From NCBI GenBank assembly GCA_030524675.1, contig JAUNGE010000007.1, positions 1 to 64,000 on the forward strand: 64,000 bases of DNA, read 5' to 3'. Made by a program: the position numbers and the translations under genes. Below are positions 1 through 5,802 of this stretch, piece after piece. Every line of letters starts with the position of its first letter. The stretch's first letter is position 1. The notes under the pieces are model-generated. The model did not search any database and was not told the origin of the DNA. It saw only the letters and a program-made list of their open reading frames with translations. Source of the stretch: a bacterium. GTDB taxonomy: Bacteria; Bacillota; Clostridia; Lachnospirales; Lachnospiraceae.

Positions 1-103
1 CTGCCTCATTGGTAAGGTTCTTGGCAATGTGACAGAGTTCTCTGATAGTAAGATATTCTTCCTTAGACAGATGCTTAACCTGTTGTTTTACAGTAAGATA
101 CAT
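1..103 (-). CDS. tnpB: IS605-family TnpB (OrfB) N-terminus, partial
   Basis: Only the first 34 codons are inside the window; the gene runs off the left edge. The start is the ATG read leftward from 103, preceded by an AAAGGAG ribosome binding site eight bases away. The peptide begins MYLTVKQQVKHLS and goes on to LCHIAKNLTNEA, the opening style of TnpB proteins of IS200/IS605 elements (RNA-guided nucleases ancestral to Cas12). The catalytic RuvC and zinc-ribbon parts are outside the window, so activity cannot be judged. The identification also rests on the hairpin-bearing element end just upstream (191-266). Alternative: a degraded copy. Confidence 0.75.
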   Translation of the reverse strand, partial: MYLTVKQQVKHLSKEEYLTIRELCHIAKNLTNEA

Positions 104-266
104 ACCGTTTTCTCCTTTCTATAGACTTGGAAATAGGTTTTCCTGTATGTATATTGTAGCATATATTTTACTGAAAAACAAGTGTTTTTAGTAAAATATA
201 TATATCACCATGATGTCATTCATCCCACGACCTAAAAGGTCATGGGTTTTCTGGCTGATTAATTAT
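1..266 (-). mobile_element. IS200/IS605-type element, left end and start of tnpB
   Basis: Upstream of the tnpB start lies a non-coding left end. It contains a 9-bp imperfect palindrome around 223-245 (CCCACGACC - TAAAA - GGTCATGGG), the type of subterminal hairpin bound by Y1 transposases. The end abuts the stop codon of lysA (263-265), so insertion was just 3' of that gene. A 76-base block here (191-266) recurs at 34587-34662 with four mismatches, which helps define the element end. No Y1 transposase (TnpA) gene is visible, so this copy may be a TnpB-only (IS1341-like) element. Confidence 0.7.
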
Positions 267-1552
267 AAATCCAACGGAATCAAATCTTTTACCAGATCTT
301 CCAGTTTTTCTCTGCGGCGTGTCAGCACAACATCCCCGTTCTCGCGGATCAGAATTTCAGCTGGGCGGAGACGGTTGTTGTAGTTAGAACTCATGGTAAA
401 TCCGTATGCGCCGGCATCCAAAACACCGAGAATATCGCCCTCTTTGATTGGCGGCAGCAGGCGGTCTTTTGCCAGAATATCGCCGCTCTCACAGATATTT
501 CCCACAACAGTGACAAGTTCGGCCAAGGCAGCAGTCTCAGCAGTTTCATCAGCCTGTTTCGTTTCATCTGGGCGGTAAATTTCGATTCCATGGTAGGAGT
601 CGTACATGGCAGGACGAATCAGCACCTGGAAACCAATGTCACAGCCGACAAATTTTTTGTCATGGTTGTGCTTGATGCTGTGAACCTGTCCGAGAAGGAC
701 ATTGCTCTCTGCGCTGATATAGCGGCCTGGCTCGATGCGGAATTTTATCATTTTTCCGTACTTTTCTGCAAATTCAAATAACTTTTTGTCCAGTGCTTCC
801 CCGAGATTTTTCAAATCCAGAGGTGCTTCCCCGTCTTCTTTCTTATAAGGAATTCCAAAACCGCCTCCCATGTCAATGAAATCTAGGTCCGGAAACTGAG
901 CGGCAATCTCCAGGAGAGAATCGATGCTCTTTACAAAGGCGTCACCTGTCATAAACAGAGAGCCAATGTGCTGATTGATGCCAATCAGATGAAGGTCGTA
1001 TTTTTTGAGAATTTCCTTTACCTGTGGGATAAATTCAGGGTCAACACCGAACTTTGTCTTCTTTCCGGCAGTCACGACTTTTTCGTGATGTCCGGCGCCC
1101 ACGCCTGGGTTGAAGCGGACAGCGACATCGTGGCCTGGAGCGAGACGGCCAAACATCTCCAGCTGGCTCACAGAGTCCACGCTGACAATCACATCTTCAT
1201 CAATCGCATACTGCATTTCTTCCTCGGACACGTTGTTGCAGATATAAAAAATTTCTTTCGGTGCAAATCCGGCCATTTTTTCTACATAGATTTCACCTGG
1301 GGACATGGCGTCTACTTCCAATCCCTCGGAGCGGACAATCTGCAGAAAGGCAAGATTGCTGTTTGCTTTTGCGGAATAATCCACAACAAAATTTGGATAC
1401 GTCACAAGGTGTTTTAGGTCACGGCAGCGGCTGCGCAGAATTCTCTCATTGCAGACATATAAGGGGGTGCCGTAGGTTTTGGCAAGTTCGACAGGGTCAT
1501 TGCCCTCAAAAAAATTCATGGAATCGGTCACTTTTGTATAAACAGAACGCAT
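263..1552 (-). CDS. lysA: Diaminopimelate decarboxylase
   Basis: A 429-residue PLP enzyme that decarboxylates meso-diaminopimelate to L-lysine, the last step of lysine synthesis in the cytoplasm. It shows the fold-type III alanine-racemase-like barrel: the PLP lysine K62 in VDYSAKANSN, the HIGS motif near residue 196, the glycine-rich phosphate-binding DMGGGFG loop near 229, EPGRY near 275 and the CESGD motif that gives the catalytic cysteine. Length and motif order are normal for LysA. The start has an AAAGGAG site about eight bases upstream. It is transcribed alone on the minus strand from a promoter near 1637-1665. The 3' end touches the IS605-type element. Confidence 0.95.
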   Translation of the reverse strand: MRSVYTKVTDSMNFFEGNDPVELAKTYGTPLYVCNERILRSRCRDLKHLVTYPNFVVDYSAKANSNLAFLQIVRSEGLEVDAMSPGEIYVEKMAGFAPKEIFYICNNVSEEEMQYAIDEDVIVSVDSVSQLEMFGRLAPGHDVAVRFNPGVGAGHHEKVVTAGKKTKFGVDPEFIPQVKEILKKYDLHLIGINQHIGSLFMTGDAFVKSIDSLLEIAAQFPDLDFIDMGGGFGIPYKKEDGEAPLDLKNLGEALDKKLFEFAEKYGKMIKFRIEPGRYISAESNVLLGQVHSIKHNHDKKFVGCDIGFQVLIRPAMYDSYHGIEIYRPDETKQADETAETAALAELVTVVGNICESGDILAKDRLLPPIKEGDILGVLDAGAYGFTMSSNYNNRLRPAEILIRENGDVVLTRRREKLEDLVKDLIPLDL

Positions 1553-1584
1553 AGTAAAAACTCCTTTGTATAAAACTTTCGTTT

Positions 1585-1622
1585 ATGGTGACGCCTGCAT
1601 TTGTGAATTGGCAGGCATGTCC
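1585..1622. repeat. REP-like hairpin (GCCTGC/GCAGGC family), copy 1
   Basis: GTGACGCCTGC, a 12-base loop, then GCAGGCATGTCC in the lysA leader. It belongs to a five-copy family seen also at 13645, 18364, 29752 and 52463. This copy has a longer loop than the others. Confidence 0.55.
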
Positions 1623-1636
1623 ATTCGTATGATAGC

Positions 1637-1665
1637 ATTATAGCGGCAAAAATTTGGTTTGTATA
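1637..1665 (-). promoter_or_regulatory. Probable promoter of lysA
   Basis: On the minus strand TATACA (1660-1665) and TATAAT (1637-1642) are separated by 17 bases, a near-consensus sigma-A arrangement about 85 bases upstream of the lysA start. The -35 is weak. Confidence 0.5.
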
Positions 1666-1682
1666 TGGGAAATTTATTTCAT

Positions 1683-1935
1683 GATACCAGGGTCAAAAGG
1701 TCAGAAATCCGATGCAAGCTTGCTTGCAAGAGGATTTTTGACCTTGGGACCCGCCAAAAACATGAATAAGTAGCCATTTTTCAAAGAAAAATGAGCGAAT
1801 TATGAATGTTTTTGAGGGCGCCAGGCGCCAGTGACGCCTGCTTGGCGCCGACCGAAGCGGAGCGTAGACCTTGCGGGAGCACATAGTGCGGAGCAATCCG
1901 GTATCAAAGGGGTCAAAATACCTTTTGACCCCAAC
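1683..1935. repeat. MITE-like modular repeat, long copy 1
   Basis: About 253 bases between lysA and the glycosylase gene. It begins GATACCAGGGTCAAAAGG and ends CCTTTTGACCCC. It contains two strong palindromes: one built around TGCAAGC/GCTTGCA (near 1713-1728) enclosed by GGTCAGAAATCC/GGATTTTTGACC, and one GGTCAAAA/TTTTGACC near its right end (1909-1932). Nearly the same sequence occurs inverted at 20361-20565, but this copy has about 50 extra bases rich in GGCGCC (near 1817-1870). It abuts the stop codon of the next gene. No ORF of a transposase is present. Confidence 0.8.
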
Positions 1936-2832
1936 TCATTTCATTCTCTCATAAAAGAAAATATATTGCTGCATCACTCCGGCATATCCCTGGTATTTTC
2001 CGAAGGAATCCTGAATTATCTGGTGATACAGGCGGGACTTGGGAAGGGAGTCATACTCTGGCCGATAATATTCCCGAAGCAGAATTCGCTGAATCCAGGT
2101 GTCAATCGGAAATGCATCAATCTGGTGAAGACCGAACAGACATACGCAGTTTGCTACTTTCTCACCGATTCCATAAAACTGCATCAGATAGGGCAGTGCA
2201 TCCTCGTAGGGCATACCGGAGAGGCGCTTTAAATCCAGATTTCCTGTGCGGACATCCCTTGCTGCTCGCTCAATATATTTTGCCCGATAACCGAGTTTTA
2301 ACTTTAGAAGGTCTTCGATGGTAGCGGTCGTGAGCTGTTTGGCTGTGGGAAACGTGTAGAAGGACGTGCCATTCTCGGCGGTCAGGCGGGTGCCGTAGCG
2401 CTCGCAGAGTAGTTCAACAGCTTCTTTGATTTTGGGTATGGTTTTCTGTTGTGAGAGAATAAAAGTTAAAACCATTTCCCACAAATCCTGGTATAGTATC
2501 CGAATTCCTCTTCCTGCTGCTCCAGCGGCCAGAAGATAGGAATCGTTTGGGTCGATAGCAGCCAGATATTTGCTGTAATCCGTCTCCAAGTCAAAATAGT
2601 GTTCCCAGAAAGGCAGATCTTCCTTGGGGCAGTCAAAAAATACCTGCGCCATATTTGGCGTTGTATTTTGTGCCGTATTCTGTGCTGTGTCTGCAGAATC
2701 CTGAAAAATTTCAAGGTAATGCTGTCCGCTGATAACCGAATATCCGCCTGAGGGCAGCCGATTCATGCGGAAACATTGTCCGGAAAGCGCGATTTGCTCC
2801 AGGTCAAAGCAGGGAATCGTATAAGAAAACAT
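1936..2832 (-). CDS. ogg: OGG1-like 8-oxoguanine DNA glycosylase/AP lyase
   Basis: About 298 residues. It removes 8-oxoguanine and related lesions from DNA and probably cleaves the abasic strand. The C-terminal half has the helix-hairpin-helix GPD fold: FYGIGEKVANCV carries the catalytic lysine (equivalent of human OGG1 K249) and the following PIDTW carries the catalytic aspartate. The N-terminal half matches the OGG_N beta domain (GQCFRM near residue 17 of this start). I place the start at the ATG at 2832, because GAAAGGAC lies eight bases upstream; the longer frame begins at a TTG at 2850 that overlaps this ribosome binding site. It is single-gene and divergent from the lipoprotein at 3045, sharing a promoter region with a perfect inverted repeat. 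Confidence 0.88.
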   Translation of the reverse strand: MFSYTIPCFDLEQIALSGQCFRMNRLPSGGYSVISGQHYLEIFQDSADTAQNTAQNTTPNMAQVFFDCPKEDLPFWEHYFDLETDYSKYLAAIDPNDSYLLAAGAAGRGIRILYQDLWEMVLTFILSQQKTIPKIKEAVELLCERYGTRLTAENGTSFYTFPTAKQLTTATIEDLLKLKLGYRAKYIERAARDVRTGNLDLKRLSGMPYEDALPYLMQFYGIGEKVANCVCLFGLHQIDAFPIDTWIQRILLREYYRPEYDSLPKSRLYHQIIQDSFGKYQGYAGVMQQYIFFYERMK

Positions 2833-2909
2833 GATGGAAAGTCCTTTCAATATGGATGATTTTTGGCAGTCAATGTATCCTTGTATTTTCTAAAAACGGA
2901 TTTACAGTT

Positions 2910-2981
2910 TTTCATTATAGCATTGAACGAATTTTATGAAAAGAGGTAGATACAAAAAAATCTTTCAATGCTATAATGAAA
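2910..2981. promoter_or_regulatory. Divergent promoter pair inside a perfect 18-bp inverted repeat
   Basis: TTTCATTATAGCATTGAA (2910-2927) and its exact reverse complement (2964-2981) each contain a TATAAT -10 box pointing outward, one toward the glycosylase gene and one toward the lipoprotein gene. Thirty-six bases separate the arms. The repeat could be promoter duplication or a shared operator. Confidence 0.6.
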
Positions 2982-3044
2982 GCGAATATGGAAAAAAGTT
3001 AGTTTTATGTATGCCGCCAAATTGGCGGCGGAATGGAGGAATTT

Positions 3045-4142
3045 ATGAGAAAAGCAGTATTGGGACTGGTTCTGGCAATTTGTCTGCTGTCAGCAGGATG
3101 CCAAGATAAAAAGGAAACGGCTGCGGGAGGAAATGTTATGGAAAAAGAGCCGCAGAGTACGTTTATAATAGAAGAAAATTCAAACAGTACAATAGAAGAA
3201 AGTTCAAACAATACAAACGATTCAAATACTACAGAGAATACAGAAGAAAAAGGAGAAACGGAAGTTGAGAGCGAGAACCAGACAGAAAAGATAACTGCAG
3301 AAACAGGTAAAGAAGATATAAAAGCAGATACAAGTACAGGTACTGAGACGGATGCGGGGGATTTCCTTCTGCCGAACAGTGAGAAAGAACTGCTGCCAGT
3401 GAGAGATATCCAGTTTTTTTCAAAAGAAGAACTGCGTCTGGCAAAAAATGAAATATATGCAAGACATGGCAGACTGTTTCTGGACCAGGAACTGCAGGCA
3501 TATTTTAATCAGTATTCCTGGTATCAGGGGAGAGTACAGCCGGAGGCGTTTGACGACAACATTCTCAACGAAACAGAGTTAAAAAACATAGAACTGTTGG
3601 AAATCGCGCAGGCCACAAAAGAAGCAGAGGGAAGAAAGGGGACGGAATTGACAGTGAAGGAGCTGGAGTACTATACAGCGTTTGTCAATGATGTTTCCAA
3701 CAATGGATTTCTGGGTTCTAAGTATGACAGACCGCAGGATGTGGACGTCAACGAGGTGTTTTATAACGGATGTGGATTTTCCGATACTTTGACGGAGGAA
3801 GAGAGAAAACTGCTGCCAGAAATTTGGACCGATTATACGAAAATCACCACTGCGCAGGTAAATGAGATTCTCAATACAAGGCTGGGACTGCAGATGGAGG
3901 ATATGACACATCCGTTAAACTATCTCTATGTGGAAGAGGGAGATTTTTATTTCTTTCAGCATGGAGATACCAACTATATGCCATATACCTGCACGGAGGG
4001 AAAATGGATAGAAGATTCTGTGCTGGAGCTGAAATGTAAGGCAGAATACAACGAAGAGTATTATAACTGTACAGTACAGTTAAAAAGAGTTGGGGATGAA
4101 CTGCATTTTGTGTCGAACCGCGCATGGGCAAGTACGCCTTAG
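3045..4142 (+). CDS. YARHG-domain lipoprotein
   Basis: A 365-residue predicted lipoprotein of unknown function. The start chosen (3045) has GGAGG seven bases upstream; the frame opens 12 bases earlier but that ATG lies over this site. A signal peptide ends in LLSAGC with the lipidated cysteine at residue 19. Residues about 30-110 form a Ser/Thr/Asn/Glu-rich linker expected to span the wall. A YARHG domain follows (NEIYARHGRLF near 148), a short extracellular domain frequent in clostridial surface proteins. The last 150 residues are a beta-rich region with no family I can name. It is monocistronic, behind the promoter at 2972-2977. A substrate or partner is not visible. Confidence 0.8.
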   Translation: MRKAVLGLVLAICLLSAGCQDKKETAAGGNVMEKEPQSTFIIEENSNSTIEESSNNTNDSNTTENTEEKGETEVESENQTEKITAETGKEDIKADTSTGTETDAGDFLLPNSEKELLPVRDIQFFSKEELRLAKNEIYARHGRLFLDQELQAYFNQYSWYQGRVQPEAFDDNILNETELKNIELLEIAQATKEAEGRKGTELTVKELEYYTAFVNDVSNNGFLGSKYDRPQDVDVNEVFYNGCGFSDTLTEEERKLLPEIWTDYTKITTAQVNEILNTRLGLQMEDMTHPLNYLYVEEGDFYFFQHGDTNYMPYTCTEGKWIEDSVLELKCKAEYNEEYYNCTVQLKRVGDELHFVSNRAWASTP

Positions 4143-4180
4143 AAAATATCCCAGAGAGGCAGGAAATGTCTCATATCTGA

Positions 4181-4225
4181 TGATATCAGGGGTCAAATTT
4201 TTTATTTGCCCTCAACGTCATCTGA
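4181..4225. repeat. MITE-like repeat, degenerate short copy
   Basis: GATATCAGGGGTCAAAT ... TTTGCCCTCAACGTCATC resembles the two ends of the 1683-1935 family joined together with decay. It follows the lipoprotein gene and might act as its terminator, though it lacks a clear T tract. Confidence 0.4.
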
Positions 4226-4269
4226 TATAGTCAGGCTCACAAAGAAAAGAACCAGGAGGGAAAATACCA

Positions 4270-5124
4270 ATGATACATGCTGTGATAAAAATCCAGGAGA
4301 TTGATTATGAGAAGAGCTTTATAAATTTGTTTCCCAGAGCGATGGAAAAACTCAATCAGAAAGAACACAAAAATCTTGCTGTTCGTTTTCTGCAGAAAAT
4401 GGGAGATTCTTCTGTTCCCGTGGCTCTCGGGACATTGGATAGAATGACAGAGAGGGGAAAGGGAGAACTCTTGATTAAGATTGTGAATGTATACCAACAG
4501 GAATTTTTGGTGATGCTGAACCGTTTCCTCGAAAAGAAAAACCTGGGAAATCAGATTCAGATAGGCAGTTTCCGCATGGGATGGAACAAAAAAGGAAAGA
4601 TGGTGATAGTTGTTCGAGATGTAAAAGCGGACTGCGCAGAAATTTTGCAGAGTGACAGCGTGCAGCAGAAAATATGGGATTTTGCCGGAGCAAAAGCGCC
4701 AAAAATCGGAGGGAGCAGTGTGTTTCAGCTGCTTGCGGCGAACAGTGTCAGTGCGGCAGCGAAATTTGCAGCGAATCGGATGCCGGATGAGATGGAGAAA
4801 ATGGCAATTTCTGTGATGGAGAAACCGGAAAACAAGAAGCGGATTCTGAATCTGGCAGAGCAGGCAATGGAGAAAAACGGACTTTGTGTGAAACTGGAAG
4901 ATATCAGTTTCAGACAGGCAGACGCGAGCGGGGAAAATGTGCGTGCAGCAGAAAAGACGGCACAATGTGCAGCAGCTGGAGAGAGTACAGAGGTATCAGA
5001 AAATGCGCCGACAGGAGAAGGCGGAAAAAGAGAGAGAGGCCTGGAAGGACTCGAGCTTTCTTCTGAGCTGGAGGAGGAGATTCTGAATGCGGCTGCGGAG
5101 TATTTTAAGGAGATTGTGCGGTAA
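4270..5124 (+). CDS. Hypothetical protein, acidic C-terminus
   Basis: 284 residues that I do not recognise. The start has AGGAGGG about eleven bases upstream. Residues about 1-215 are a mix of helices and strands, including a central stretch rich in alanine (NSVSAAAKFAANRM near 157). About 215-260 is a low-complexity Ala/Glu/Gly linker, and the tail (SSELEEEILNAAAEYFKEI) is an amphipathic helix. There is no signal peptide or obvious membrane segment, so it is probably cytoplasmic. It is followed by a strong terminator at 5219, suggesting a monocistronic unit. Codon use matches the neighbours, which argues that it is a real gene. Confidence 0.7.
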   Translation: MIHAVIKIQEIDYEKSFINLFPRAMEKLNQKEHKNLAVRFLQKMGDSSVPVALGTLDRMTERGKGELLIKIVNVYQQEFLVMLNRFLEKKNLGNQIQIGSFRMGWNKKGKMVIVVRDVKADCAEILQSDSVQQKIWDFAGAKAPKIGGSSVFQLLAANSVSAAAKFAANRMPDEMEKMAISVMEKPENKKRILNLAEQAMEKNGLCVKLEDISFRQADASGENVRAAEKTAQCAAAGESTEVSENAPTGEGGKRERGLEGLELSSELEEEILNAAAEYFKEIVR

Positions 5125-5218
5125 GCAAAGCTGTATCATACGGAAAATGCATAAGAGAAAAGGAAGGTTCAAAGCAGAGAAGAAACCAAAATATATAAGG
5201 AAATGTAAATCAATAAAA

Positions 5219-5263
5219 ATACCCTCAGGCAGGAGATAGAAAATCTGTCTGAGGGTATTTTTT
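5219..5263 (+). terminator. Rho-independent terminator
   Basis: ATACCCTCAGGCAG pairs with CTGTCTGAGGGTAT (14 bp, one G-U) around a 12-base loop and is followed by seven T. It ends the 4270 gene. Confidence 0.85.
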
Positions 5264-5302
5264 TGCAGCCTGAAAAATATACAGAAAAATGAAAGAAAAA
5301 GT

Positions 5303-5386
5303 TAATCAAATGATTACTATAAGGGCTTGACGCAGGCAGAGAAAACACGATATACTATTTCCATAAGAATGGTAATCAAATGGTTA
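5303..5386 (+). promoter_or_regulatory. Promoter with two BlaI-type operator palindromes
   Basis: TTGACG (5327-5332) and TATACT (5351-5356) with an 18-base spacer give a good sigma-A promoter. A perfect palindrome TAATCAAATGATTA lies at 5303-5316 and a one-mismatch copy TAATCAAATGGTTA at 5373-5386, their centres 70 bases apart and flanking the promoter. This is the expected layout for autorepression by the BlaI-family repressor encoded next, though the operator core differs from the classical TACA...TGTA. Confidence 0.75.
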
Positions 5387-5423
5387 ATAAAAATGGAGAG
5401 AGAAGACAGGGAGGAAGAGAAGA

Positions 5424-5801
5424 ATGGAAGAGAGGCGCACAGGATTGTCAGAAAATGAATGGTATATTATGCAGGTATTGTGGCAGAAGGCGCCGGTGGG
5501 GCTGCGGGAAATCTGCGATACATTAAAACCGATGAAAGGGTGGAGTCGGCATGCTGTGATTTCTTTTCTAAAGAGAATGGAGGCAAAAGGGGCTGTCAGG
5601 GTAGATGAATCTGGAAAAGTCAAACAGTATATTCCAGTGTGGAATCAGGAAGATACGATTGAGGAGGAGACACATTCTGTCCTTGAGAGAGTATATGGGG
5701 GAAATCTGTTTCTGATGGTTTCCAATGCTGTAAAAGGAAAAGAATTGACAGAGGAGGAGAAACAGAAATTGATGGGGATTTTGCAGAATATGGAGGAGTG
5801 A
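5424..5801 (+). CDS. BlaI/MecI-family winged-helix repressor
   Basis: 125 residues, the normal length for BlaI/MecI/CopY repressors. An N-terminal winged helix begins LSENEWYIMQVLW and includes the recognition-helix region WSRHAVISFLKRMEAKG near residue 45; a C-terminal dimerisation helix follows. In this family the linked membrane protease triggers loss of the repressor when its ligand is sensed. It sits one base ahead of the sensor gene (TGA 5799-5801, ATG 5803), and its likely operators flank the promoter at 5327-5356. The target stimulus is not obvious because the sensor lacks a penicillin-binding domain. The start has GGGAGG about ten bases upstream. Confidence 0.88.
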   Translation: MEERRTGLSENEWYIMQVLWQKAPVGLREICDTLKPMKGWSRHAVISFLKRMEAKGAVRVDESGKVKQYIPVWNQEDTIEEETHSVLERVYGGNLFLMVSNAVKGKELTEEEKQKLMGILQNMEE

Positions 5802-5802
5802 T

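Noticed and set aside
4237-4965. Long minus-strand ORF of 242 codons opposite the 4270 gene
   Set aside because: It is the antisense shadow of a gene with a good ribosome binding site; its protein is rich in Cys, His and Phe with no domain and it has no start signal.
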